Shown here piece after piece: positions 8,403-16,042 of a stretch of DNA of 20,541 bases. The notes under the pieces are model-generated. The model saw only the letters and a program-made list of their open reading frames with translations, searched no databases and was not told the DNA's origin. Source of the DNA: Bacteroidetes/Chlorobi group bacterium ChocPot_Mid. Its GTDB lineage: Bacteria > Bacteroidota > Ignavibacteria > Kapaibacteriales > UBA2268. The DNA is taken from NCBI GenBank assembly GCA_003731675.1, contig RCNQ01000116.1, forward strand, positions 1 through 20,541. Direction: 5' to 3'. Each line of letters starts with the position of its first letter. Within the stretch, counting starts at the first letter, position 1. Both the position numbers and the translations under genes were made by a program.

Positions 8403-8410
8403 CAAAAATA
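8403..8410 (-). promoter_or_regulatory. Probable -7 box (TATTTTTG) upstream of tldD
   Basis: On the minus strand TATTTTTG is followed by CTAAATTTAA. It matches TAnnTTTG, and the TATTTTTGCTAA string recurs before two other genes here (9103 and 19642). No TTTG -33 box is seen at 19-21 bases. The predicted leader to the tldD ATG is about 80 bases. Confidence 0.42.
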
Positions 8411-8474
8411 ATTATTATAATGTTATAATGAAGTAAATTATAATTTTATTATTTACAAATTTTTTTAAAATCTG

Positions 8475-9029
8475 ATGAATATCAAAAAAGCAACAGTTTT
8501 TTGCGGTGCAAGCAGGACTTGCAAAAATGAATATCTTGAACAGGCATCAAAACTTGGCGAACTCCTTGCTCAAAAAGGAATTGAAATAATCTATGGCGGT
8601 GGTAATATAGGTCTTATGGGACATCTTGCTGACGGAGCTTTATCAAATGGTGGCAAAGTAACAGGAATCATCCCAAATTTCCTTCAGGACCTCGAACTTG
8701 GTCACAAAGGAATTACCGAACTAAGACAAGTCGAAAACTTGCACAAACGTGAAGAAATCATGATGACTGAACCCGACTGCATTATTGCCCTGCCAGGTGG
8801 CATCGGAACTTTTTCTGAACTCTTGCAAGCAATTACATGGAAACGGCTCTGGCAGATTAAATCCCCAATTATAATTGTTAACATAAACGATTACTTCAAA
8901 CCCTTGATTGATATGTTAAATCGCTCTATTGATGAAAATTTCCTAAAAGAAGAGTTTGCAAATCTTTGGACTGTTGTTAACAATGTTGATGAAGCCATGA
9001 AATCACTCGAAAAACAAAAATTATCCTGA
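8475..9029 (+). CDS. LOG-family nucleotide 5'-monophosphate phosphoribohydrolase
   Basis: A 184-residue Rossmann-fold protein of the LOG (Lonely Guy, TIGR00730) family. These enzymes cleave the N-glycosidic bond of cytokinin riboside monophosphates or ordinary nucleoside monophosphates, releasing base and ribose 5-phosphate. The family signatures are IIYGGGNIGLMG (about 38-49) near the N-terminus and PGGIGTFSE (107-115), which holds the catalytic Glu and phosphate-binding glycines. Arg92 and Glu93 in HKREEIM sit where the conserved Arg lies. It belongs to the short, bacterial YvdD-like group. Substrate cannot be read from sequence, and in bacteria it may be AMP. No Shine-Dalgarno sequence is visible; the ATG was chosen because it directly precedes the first beta-strand. 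The gene is divergent from tldD and seems to stand alone. Confidence 0.93.
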   Translation: MNIKKATVFCGASRTCKNEYLEQASKLGELLAQKGIEIIYGGGNIGLMGHLADGALSNGGKVTGIIPNFLQDLELGHKGITELRQVENLHKREEIMMTEPDCIIALPGGIGTFSELLQAITWKRLWQIKSPIIIVNINDYFKPLIDMLNRSIDENFLKEEFANLWTVVNNVDEAMKSLEKQKLS

Positions 9030-9102
9030 GCTTTTCCTAAGATGAAAATAACCAAAAAAGTTCTTTTGAACAATTCCGAATACTAATATCAATTAATATT
9101 AT

Positions 9103-9110
9103 TATTTTTG
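9103..9110 (+). promoter_or_regulatory. Probable -7 box (TATTTTTG) upstream of the 9142 lipoprotein gene
   Basis: TATTTTTG is followed by CTAAAAGTTAAA, then by an AGGAGG ribosome site (9131-9136). It matches TAnnTTTG and is nearly the same, base for base, as the region before the OmpA-like gene at 19679. No TTTG is found at the expected -33 position. It may drive the lipoprotein, the receptor and the genes after it. Confidence 0.48.
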
Positions 9111-9141
9111 CTAAAAGTTAAAAATTCCAAAGGAGGAAAAT

Positions 9142-9654
9142 TTGATTAAAAAAATGTACCCTGTAATATTATTGTTCTTATTCACAATATTAATCTCATG
9201 CCAGGAGGGATTGAAACCTGAAGCATATCAGGAAGTTCCGAAAACTTCAACCCTTACCGGTACAGTTGAGTTTTTGGGTGGTAAAGATAAATTTCCTGAT
9301 TCTACTCGTTGCTGGGGCATTTACGTTGCCGCCTTCAAGCAATTCCCAAAAGATAGCTCAGGAATTTTTCAAGAAATTTTAAAGGGAAATGTTTATGTTA
9401 AATTCGAATCCCTGCCATTTCCGACTGATACTGCTGATTTTACGCTTGAAATAAAAGATGCACCTGTAAATTTAGAGTATATTGCCATTTCTATGCAAAC
9501 AGACTCAGCCAGAGTTGATGCACAAAGAGTTATTGGTGTTTATACTCTTACGGGAGACAACACAAAACCATCTCCCATCCTTATTGAAAAAGGCAAGCAA
9601 TATCATATTAAAATTATGGTTGATTGGGACAATCTTCCTCCCCAACCATTTTAA
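9142..9654 (+). CDS. Lipoprotein of unknown function
   Basis: A 170-residue lipoprotein: a hydrophobic signal (residues 6-18) and lipobox LISC (Cys20). The mature part begins with an acidic linker and then reads as beta strands (STLTGTVEFLGG, TLEIKDAPVNLEYIAISM, QYHIKIMVDW), suggesting an immunoglobulin- or transthyretin-like sandwich. I do not recognise a family. I chose the TTG start (9142) because a strong AGGAGG lies 5 bases before it; the ATG four codons later would be 17 bases from that site. A TonB-dependent receptor gene follows 139 bases later on the same strand. The protein may therefore be a surface partner of that receptor, which is inference from position only. Confidence 0.82.
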   Translation: MIKKMYPVILLFLFTILISCQEGLKPEAYQEVPKTSTLTGTVEFLGGKDKFPDSTRCWGIYVAAFKQFPKDSSGIFQEILKGNVYVKFESLPFPTDTADFTLEIKDAPVNLEYIAISMQTDSARVDAQRVIGVYTLTGDNTKPSPILIEKGKQYHIKIMVDWDNLPPQPF

Positions 9655-9759
9655 TTATTGATTGAAAAAAAAATTGAAACAATATGAGTAAAATAAAATT
9701 AAAACTAAAATTGCAAACAAATAATCCCAAATTATAAAATAATCTAAGGGAAATTAATA

Positions 9760-9792
9760 ATGACAATTATAGAAAATAAATTAAAGGATTAA
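9760..9792 (+). CDS. Possible 10-codon leader ORF before the TonB receptor
   Basis: AAGGGA (9747-9752) lies 7 bases before an ATG that opens a 10-residue peptide (MTIIENKLKD). Its stop codon ends one base before the receptor's GTG start, and the receptor's own AAAGGA site lies inside the small ORF. The layout would suit translational coupling or a leader peptide, but an ORF this short can occur by chance in AT-rich DNA. Confidence 0.22.
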   Translation: MTIIENKLKD

Positions 9793-9793
9793 T

Positions 9794-12001
9794 GTGAAAA
9801 TAATATATTTAATTTGTATAACATATTTCATCGTTGCTATCAACTTGAACGATTTATATTCCTTTGATATAAAAGGCAAAATCATTGCAGAAGACACAAA
9901 TGAACCTTTAAGAAGTGCCACAATCAAACTTGAAAAAACCAAATTCGGTACTTTTTCAGATGCAACAGGTAATTTTCTAATCAAAAATATACCCGCAGGT
10001 AATTACACAATCATCTGCAAAATGGTCGGCTTCGAAACTCAAAAAATTAAAGTCTCATTGACTCTGGATAGCACTATATTTCTTGAAATCAAAATGCCGA
10101 GCAGAACACTAAAAACAAACGAAGTAATTGTTTCTGCCAACAAAAGAGTCCAGCAGGTTCAGGAAGTACCTGTCTCTGTTTCTGTCATTGACTTAAATAG
10201 TCTCATCAATAAAAATATAACCGATATTGACAAAGCTTTGGAATATATCCCTGGTATTAAAATGAACGGAGACCACGTCAGCATCAGAGGTTCTTCGGGA
10301 TTTGCTTTCGGTGTTGGTTCAAAAGTAGCATATCTGCTCGACGGATTTCCTCTGCTTTCTGGAGACCAAGGAGATTTGAAATTCGATATCATTCCGACTT
10401 TCAACATCGAAAGAATTGAAGTTGTAAAAGGAGCTGGTTCTGCTCTTTACGGAACGAGTGCTTTAGGTGGAGTTATAAATATCATTACAGAAGAACCTAA
10501 AGACAATTCATCTATCAAAGCAAAAATATTTACTGGTATTTATACAAAACCAAAATACAAAGAATGGAAATACAGTGACGAATATTCCTCTAACAGTGGG
10601 ATAGACTTTTCGTATTCCCAAAAATTCAACGACTTTGGATTCCTCCTTTCTGGACGTTATCTCACTGATGACAGTTACAGACAATTCGACACAAGAACTA
10701 ATATTAACCTTTTCTCAAAATTAAAATATTACATTAATAATAAAAGCAGATTTACTCTTTCAACTTCCTATGCTTCAAATGAAAAAGATGATTGGGTTTA
10801 CTGGAGAAACCTTGACAGTGCAACCATTCCCCCCGCCGGAACAGATATGACTATAAAAATATATTCAGACAAATTTATATTAACCGGTTTGTACGAATAT
10901 ATTTTTGATAACAACGATTTTCTGCTATTCAGGACTGGTTTATATAAAACCTTTTTTGAAAATACTCTAAATCATTCAAATCCTGATTTCAGAACTTCAA
11001 CAGCTGTTTCCAACAACAACGAAATCCAGATTAACAACAATTTATCCAATGAATTTTTCCTTACTTCAGGCTTAAATTTTGTTTATAATACAGTTGAAGC
11101 AAACATCTATAGCAATAACCATCAAATAACAGCCGCACTCTATTCACAAATGGAATACAAGATAATCAAGTCGGCAAATTTGACTTTAGGTTTCCGTACT
11201 GATTACGAAAAAACAACCAACAGCAAAGACAACATTGAATTTTCACCAAAAATAGGATTCCTCTTCCATTCACCATTTGAAGTAACTTTCAGGGCATCTG
11301 TTGGTAAAGGATTCCGAACAGCTACTATTGCCGAAAAATATGCAAAAATCAATTACGGACCTTTCAAAGTAAAAGAAAATCCTGATATATCACCTGAAAC
11401 ATCACTGTCTTCCGAAATCGGCGCAAACAGTGAATTCAAATTCCTCGACCACTTATTTGCAATCGACCTTTCACTTTTCCAAAACGATATGAACAATATG
11501 ATTGAAGCAAAATTTGTCGAAGACGAAGGTCTTTTCATTCAATTCAGCAACGTTTCAAAAGCAAGAGTCCGTGGGATTGAGTTAGACTTAAAATCACTCC
11601 TCTTTGGCATTCTCGGTATTCAATCATCGGTAACCTTGATTGACCCTCAGGACCTTACTCCAAATGCAACAAATAAAACCTTAAAATATCGCTCTAAAAT
11701 TCTTTGGTACTCAGGTATTAAAATCCCGACAGGCGCTGTTGAATTTGAATTCGATTACCGATTCCTTAGCAGAGCAGATGCTGTTGACGATATACTCGAA
11801 CATTTTATTCCCGATGCAAACCAAAGAGTCAATGCACATATCATAGATGCCCGAATAATATTCAGTCTTGAAGATTTATTAAAATATAAAATCAATCTTG
11901 TGCTAAATGCAAATAACCTTTTAGATTACTATTATACTATCTATCCCGGCAATTTAGCACCGACAAGAAATATTACTCTGCAAATTGATGCAAGACTCTG
12001 A
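9794..12001 (+). CDS. TonB-dependent outer-membrane receptor with CarboxypepD-reg-like N-terminal domain
   Basis: A complete 735-residue receptor. In order: signal peptide (about 1-22, ending LNDLYS); a carboxypeptidase-regulatory-like beta domain (about 24-108, with ATGNFLIKNIPAGNYTIICKMVGFE); a plug (about 109-238) with EVPVSVSVI, DALEYIPGI-like, VSIRGSSG, YLLDGFPL, IERIEVVKGAGSALYGTSALGGVINI; and a 22-strand-type barrel to the end. GFRTATIAEKYA is the barrel GFRAxT motif. The ligand is unknown. A GTG start (9794) is used, because the overlapping ATG two bases earlier runs straight into a stop; AAAGGA lies 5 bases upstream. The upstream lipoprotein and downstream QueD-family and permease genes share its strand. 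The C-terminus is Leu rather than the usual Phe, a small deviation from the Bam recognition signature. Confidence 0.95.
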   Translation: MKIIYLICITYFIVAINLNDLYSFDIKGKIIAEDTNEPLRSATIKLEKTKFGTFSDATGNFLIKNIPAGNYTIICKMVGFETQKIKVSLTLDSTIFLEIKMPSRTLKTNEVIVSANKRVQQVQEVPVSVSVIDLNSLINKNITDIDKALEYIPGIKMNGDHVSIRGSSGFAFGVGSKVAYLLDGFPLLSGDQGDLKFDIIPTFNIERIEVVKGAGSALYGTSALGGVINIITEEPKDNSSIKAKIFTGIYTKPKYKEWKYSDEYSSNSGIDFSYSQKFNDFGFLLSGRYLTDDSYRQFDTRTNINLFSKLKYYINNKSRFTLSTSYASNEKDDWVYWRNLDSATIPPAGTDMTIKIYSDKFILTGLYEYIFDNNDFLLFRTGLYKTFFENTLNHSNPDFRTSTAVSNNNEIQINNNLSNEFFLTSGLNFVYNTVEANIYSNNHQITAALYSQMEYKIIKSANLTLGFRTDYEKTTNSKDNIEFSPKIGFLFHSPFEVTFRASVGKGFRTATIAEKYAKINYGPFKVKENPDISPETSLSSEIGANSEFKFLDHLFAIDLSLFQNDMNNMIEAKFVEDEGLFIQFSNVSKARVRGIELDLKSLLFGILGIQSSVTLIDPQDLTPNATNKTLKYRSKILWYSGIKIPTGAVEFEFDYRFLSRADAVDDILEHFIPDANQRVNAHIIDARIIFSLEDLLKYKINLVLNANNLLDYYYTIYPGNLAPTRNITLQIDARL

Positions 12002-12061
12002 AAATAAATTCAATATTAATACATCATATTTAAAATAAATTATTAAACTTTAAGGTAAATT

Positions 12062-12493
12062 ATGATAACAAAAATTGCAAAAGACTTTTACTGGGAAATG
12101 TCCCACAGATTGCCTTTTCACAAAGGACCTTGCAAAAACATACATGGCCATTCCTATAAAATCCGCGTTGAAATTTCAGGCGAACCTGATATCAACGGAA
12201 TAGTCATTGATTATTACGATTTAAAACTCGTAATGCTACCTTTAATCGAACAGCTTGACCACTCTTTCGTAGTTGATGAAAACGATTCACTGATGATAAA
12301 TTTTCTTAAAGAAAATGATATGAAATACTTTATACTAAATAAGACAACAACCGCTGAAAATCTTGCTGAATATATTTTCATAGAAATTAAAAAACAACTA
12401 AGAAATAAATTTAATAACATCTCGCACCTGACCGTTCGCCTTTTTGAAACTGACGATGTTTACGCCGAAGTTGATGGCCAAATTAATAACTAA
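12062..12493 (+). CDS. queD: 6-pyruvoyl-tetrahydropterin synthase / QueD-family enzyme
   Basis: A 143-residue T-fold enzyme. It carries the zinc ligands His15 (MSHRL), His28 and His30 (NIHGHSY), the catalytic Cys24 (GPCKN), and Asp66-His67 (QLDHSFV) that complete the triad; Glu129 in LFETDD is the pterin-anchoring Glu. These all fit 6-carboxy-tetrahydropterin synthase (QueD), which turns dihydroneopterin triphosphate into the queuosine and 7-deazaguanine precursor. PTPS, PTPS-III (folate) and QueD are hard to separate; the CxxxHGH spacing favours QueD. No queE, queC or queF is in the window, so the pathway assignment is provisional. AAGG lies 7 bases before the ATG. The last 20 bases overlap the permease gene. 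Confidence 0.9.
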   Translation: MITKIAKDFYWEMSHRLPFHKGPCKNIHGHSYKIRVEISGEPDINGIVIDYYDLKLVMLPLIEQLDHSFVVDENDSLMINFLKENDMKYFILNKTTTAENLAEYIFIEIKKQLRNKFNNISHLTVRLFETDDVYAEVDGQINN

Positions 12494-13724
12494 AAAAGTG
12501 GAATTTAAATTACTAAGATATATTGCAAAAAGATTTTCTACCTCAGGAAGCAACAAAAGATTTTTGAATTTCGCACGTACAGTAGCTTTCATCAGTGTTA
12601 TTCTTGGCAGTATGGCACTCATAATTTCACTTTCAGTTTTAGATGGATTTGAAAATGAACTTAAAAACAATGCAGTAAAATTCACTTCACATATTAAGAT
12701 TCAAGCTTTCGATAACAAACAAATAAACAACTTCTCAAGTTTAAAACAAAAATTAAAATATTACTTCCCCGAAATATCAGAAATTGCTCCCGTCATTGAA
12801 AAAGAAAGTCTTATTAGCACAAAATCTTTCGTTGAAGGTGTTGTTATTCGGGGCATTTCTAACGAAAACGACATTACAAATATCAAAAAAAATATCGTAC
12901 ATGGAAAATTCAGCTTTTCCGGACCCTTATCCAATGAAATAATTATTGGTAAAAGATTAGCAGACAAATTAAATGTTCGGCTTAACGATGAAGTTATTAT
13001 CTATGCTCTGCACGGAAAAGAACTATCTCAATTATTTATGCCTAATATCGAAAAATTCAAAGTCTCGGGAATTTACGAAACAGGTATGGCTCAATACGAT
13101 GACATTTACATTTACATACCTTTCCAAAAATCCTTAAACCTCTTTCAAATAGACGCAAATTCCTGCTCATCTATTGACATCATGCTCAAAGATATTTTGC
13201 AGTCAAACCAAATAACTGAAAAAATCAACAAACAAATTGGTTACCCTTATTTCGCTCTGTCAGTTTTCGAACTTCACAGCTCAATATTCGCTTGGATTGA
13301 AATGCAAAAAGCACCTATCCCGCTTGTCCTTGGACTCATCAGCATTGTTGCTGTCCTGAATATAATCACTATACTTTTAATCACTGTGGTCGAAAAAACT
13401 CATTCAATTGGAATTTTAAGAGCATTAGGTATGACTCGAATTAATATAATAAAAATATTCATTATTCAAGGTCTGAGTATCGGCATAACAGGTACTCTTA
13501 TTGGTTGTTCGATTGGACTCGCATTTGGATTACTGCAAAAACACTTTGGCTTAATCTCACTCGAAGGAGATATCTACTTCCTCGATAAACTACCAATCCA
13601 TTTTGAGCTTTGGCATTTTGCTGTTGTTATATTAACTGCTACTACTCTCTCTTTTCTTGCTACTCTTATCCCCTCAATCATAGCATCTTCAATTAAACCG
13701 ATTCGTGCTATCAGATTTAAATAA
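12474..13724 (+). CDS. FtsX-like ABC transporter permease, LolC/LolE type
   Basis: A 416-residue inner-membrane permease with LolC/E architecture: a cytoplasmic start EFKLLRYIAKRF, TM1 (about 36-56), a periplasmic core (about 60-270), then three TMs at the C-terminus. The signature EKTHSIGILRALGMTRINIIKIF (after TM2) matches the coupling helix of LolC/E and MacB-family permeases, and KPIRAIR closes the protein. LolCDE extracts lipoproteins from the inner membrane for delivery to the outer membrane, consistent with the many lipoproteins here. No ATPase lies beside it, so it must use one encoded elsewhere. I chose the ATG at 12474, overlapping queD by 20 bases; a TTG at 12444 and a GTG at 12498 are in frame but less likely. 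Its stop codon directly abuts the stop of the convergent HD-protein gene. Confidence 0.88.
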   Translation: MAKLITKKVEFKLLRYIAKRFSTSGSNKRFLNFARTVAFISVILGSMALIISLSVLDGFENELKNNAVKFTSHIKIQAFDNKQINNFSSLKQKLKYYFPEISEIAPVIEKESLISTKSFVEGVVIRGISNENDITNIKKNIVHGKFSFSGPLSNEIIIGKRLADKLNVRLNDEVIIYALHGKELSQLFMPNIEKFKVSGIYETGMAQYDDIYIYIPFQKSLNLFQIDANSCSSIDIMLKDILQSNQITEKINKQIGYPYFALSVFELHSSIFAWIEMQKAPIPLVLGLISIVAVLNIITILLITVVEKTHSIGILRALGMTRINIIKIFIIQGLSIGITGTLIGCSIGLAFGLLQKHFGLISLEGDIYFLDKLPIHFELWHFAVVILTATTLSFLATLIPSIIASSIKPIRAIRFK

Positions 13725-14924
13725 CTAAACTTCCTCAAACTCTGAATACAATTTAGCTAAATCAATTTTACCTATCACCTTTTGCTCATCCTGCCTTATT
13801 TTTTTTGCCGCATTACTAAGTTCTTCAGTCTTTATTCCTGAACGGCAAGAATTCCATACCTCCATAAATGCCGCCAGACAATCAGCCGCCTTTACTAATT
13901 GCCCGTCATAAGGTGAATACTTATCAAAATTATATTTTTTATTAATATCATCAACTCTCAAACCAGATATTATCTTGCCCTTATCCATAATCTTATTATC
14001 AAACTCATCAGAAATAAAATAACTAATCTCATCTTTCCAATGCTTCTCGACCAAAGGATATATCTCCTTCTCTGCAAGTTCCCTTTCAATATCCTTAATC
14101 AATCTTTCAAATTCCTTAGATGATTTTTTCACAGGAGAAATAATATCCCGCGTTACTGCTTCAGGCAAATCATGAAACAATCCACCATAAAAATCATTAA
14201 ACAATCTTTTCTCACAAGCATTATTTTCCCTCCCAAAAAAATAGGAAGTACAGGCAACCATTAATGAATGCCCCAGCACTGAAGTCTTCGGTACTCTCGG
14301 AAGCTGAGCCCACCTTATCTGAAAACGCAAATGACCAAATAAGTCAACAAAATTTGATACTGTATGCATCTGCGTCAATTTATTCACCCCTGATAAATCC
14401 TTATACGAGTCAAGTGTATTCAACAACTCAGTCTCAATCTTAATATTCTGATACGATGATGGATTAGAAATTTTTATTATCCGAAACTCCCAATAACTCG
14501 CAAATATATGTGCCGCTTCCAGTATCCTTTTACTCAGATTATCATCATTATTCTCATTTTCGAGATATTCCTTAATCTCAGATTTGATTGTCTCATTTTC
14601 AACAATCTGTTCAAGTTCACCAAGGACATACTTGTTCAACCTCGCAAAGACCTGCTTATTTTTTTTGATTTTATTAAATATCGGAGACTTCATATCTGAC
14701 ATAGTTATTCTTCTTAAAAGCTCATAAATACCGCCTTTTATTATACCATGCCAATTTACTTTTTGTCCGTTGTCCTCCTCATATTTCCCAAGACAATACG
14801 CTATTATCATCTTGTGTGCATGCTTATCCATCTCGAGTAATTCCATCGGTCGAACCCTGTCATTCCACCTTTGAATATGAAACGCCCTGAAAAACTCTTG
14901 CAAAAGCAACTTATTTACTATCAT
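13725..14924 (-). CDS. Tandem HD-superfamily hydrolase, YfbR-like; N-terminal copy degenerate
   Basis: A 399-residue protein holding two related HD-superfamily domains. The C-terminal copy (about 205-365) has a full metal site like the E. coli 5'-deoxynucleotidase YfbR: His219 (LGHSL), His251-Asp252 (GGLFHDLPEA), Glu255 and Asp348 (KAADCLAAF). It also has YfbR-like TRDIISPVK after the HD pair. The N-terminal copy (about 30-152) aligns with it (KHAHKMIIA, GGIYELL, TMSDMKSPIF, LEAAHIFAS), but His-Asp is replaced by Glu-Leu (68-69) and the final Asp by His139. It keeps only His37, so it is probably structural or regulatory. The active copy likely hydrolyses a phosphate ester, perhaps of a nucleotide, with substrate unknown. 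It is the second gene after the ATP-grasp gene, with a 30-base gap. Confidence 0.85.
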   Translation of the reverse strand: MIVNKLLLQEFFRAFHIQRWNDRVRPMELLEMDKHAHKMIIAYCLGKYEEDNGQKVNWHGIIKGGIYELLRRITMSDMKSPIFNKIKKNKQVFARLNKYVLGELEQIVENETIKSEIKEYLENENNDDNLSKRILEAAHIFASYWEFRIIKISNPSSYQNIKIETELLNTLDSYKDLSGVNKLTQMHTVSNFVDLFGHLRFQIRWAQLPRVPKTSVLGHSLMVACTSYFFGRENNACEKRLFNDFYGGLFHDLPEAVTRDIISPVKKSSKEFERLIKDIERELAEKEIYPLVEKHWKDEISYFISDEFDNKIMDKGKIISGLRVDDINKKYNFDKYSPYDGQLVKAADCLAAFMEVWNSCRSGIKTEELSNAAKKIRQDEQKVIGKIDLAKLYSEFEEV

Positions 14925-14954
14925 ATCTCAATCCCAAACCTAAATTATTAATCC

Positions 14955-15908
14955 TCACTTCTTCTTACTCTTTTTCTCCTTGCTTAGCAATTTAAACCAT
15001 GTATAATGACTCGCTCTGCTTTTCCTTAACTTCGCCTGCTCAATCAAAAAATCAGATGTTATACCCAGCAACCTGTTATAATAATCCTCATGTAGAAAAG
15101 ATTTATCTGCTGTTGGTGCTGTATTTATAAACTCAACCGCATAAGGTATTCCATCGCGAACTGCAAACTCAACTACATTGAAATCAAAACCTAATGCACT
15201 GCAAATCTTCAAGCTCATTTCCTCCAATCTTACTTTTAATTTTTCAGGTATTGGCAACGGCTTGGCACTAAATCTAAGATGCTTCGGCTTTATAGGGTCA
15301 TAATTCATTGTAATTACATTCTTCTGTCCAATTACATAGCACCTGTAAAACTCTTCGTACTCAATACTCTCCTGCAACAACATCACTGTATTCCCCGTTA
15401 AATCATACGCAGAGAAAAACTCCGCAGGATTATAAACCTTAAAGAAAATATGACTCGTGTTGTCAACATTCGGTTTAATAAACGCCGGAAATCCGACATA
15501 CTCAAAAATCTCATCCCAGTTCAAAGGATAAATCAGATTCTTCATCGTATCACCTGTAGTTCCTGGTGGATGCTCCTTTGTCGGCAAAATTACAGTCTTA
15601 GGAACATTTATCTTAAGTCTCGACGCTATAACATTATTGAAAAAATTATCATGCGCTTTATTCCAAAACGGATTATTGATTACTCGCACTCCCTCAACAA
15701 CAGCCATCTTTAAGATTGAATTATAAAATGGAACTTCATGAGATACTCTGTCCAATATGACATTGTATCCTATCATCTCATCCATTTTCATCCCACCAAC
15801 CTTGATTATGTCAGCTTTGATTCCTGGTGCTCTTCTCATGTTGATATTCTCAACAAGGTCTAATGGAAAACTACTTTCCATACCATACATTATGCCGATT
15901 TTTTTCAT
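14955..15908 (-). CDS. ATP-grasp ligase-like protein (RimK/glutathione synthetase superfamily), substrate unknown
   Basis: A 317-residue protein with the ATP-grasp fold. PAFIKPNVDN (Lys145) is the first ATP-binding Lys strand, MLLQESIEYEEFYRC (177-190) the adenine-facing segment with the acceptor Glu, and DFNVVEFAVRDGIPYAVEFINTAP (242-265) the metal-binding end with Glu247, Glu259 and Asn262. The N-terminal 90 residues form a Rossmann-like pre-ATP-grasp domain. Such enzymes join a carboxylate to an amine, thiol or hydroxyl through an acyl phosphate. The tail is lysine-rich (SKEKKSKKK), suggesting contact with nucleic acid or an acidic partner. A strong GGAGG site lies 6 bases before the ATG. 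It probably forms an operon with the tandem HD protein downstream. I recognise no specific subfamily. Confidence 0.8.
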   Translation of the reverse strand: MKKIGIMYGMESSFPLDLVENINMRRAPGIKADIIKVGGMKMDEMIGYNVILDRVSHEVPFYNSILKMAVVEGVRVINNPFWNKAHDNFFNNVIASRLKINVPKTVILPTKEHPPGTTGDTMKNLIYPLNWDEIFEYVGFPAFIKPNVDNTSHIFFKVYNPAEFFSAYDLTGNTVMLLQESIEYEEFYRCYVIGQKNVITMNYDPIKPKHLRFSAKPLPIPEKLKVRLEEMSLKICSALGFDFNVVEFAVRDGIPYAVEFINTAPTADKSFLHEDYYNRLLGITSDFLIEQAKLRKSRASHYTWFKLLSKEKKSKKK

Positions 15909-15947
15909 GACTGCCTCCGTCTCTATCGGTTTTTAATTTATTCCCGA

Positions 15948-15955
15948 CAAATTTA
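15948..15955 (-). promoter_or_regulatory. Candidate -7 box (TAAATTTG) for the ATP-grasp/HD operon
   Basis: TAAATTTG on the minus strand fits TAnnTTTG and lies 40 bases before the ATP-grasp ATG. There is no clear -33 TTTG, and AT-rich DNA yields this pattern by chance. Confidence 0.32.
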
Positions 15956-15991
15956 TTTGGCTACTTCACCAACCTTACATAAATTGTAATA

Positions 15992-15999
15992 TAAATTTG
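15992..15999 (+). promoter_or_regulatory. Candidate -7 box (TAAATTTG) for the ABC ATPase / rnhB operon
   Basis: TAAATTTG on the plus strand fits TAnnTTTG, 44 bases before the ATPase ATG. It is divergent from the box at 15948-15955 and likewise lacks an obvious -33 partner. Confidence 0.3.
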
Positions 16000-16042
16000 T
16001 CATATATTTTTCTAAATTTAATGAATTAAATTCAAATTAACA

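Noticed and set aside
12444..12473. A TTG start that would lengthen the permease by ten residues.
   Set aside because: It would overlap queD by 50 bases, has no ribosome site, and adds residues outside the LolC/E pattern. The ATG at 12474 fits better.
12398..12685. Open frame on the minus strand across the queD-permease junction.
   Set aside because: It lies antisense to two well-supported genes and its product shows no family pattern. The same holds for the other antisense frames inside rsmH, tldD, tldE and rplS.
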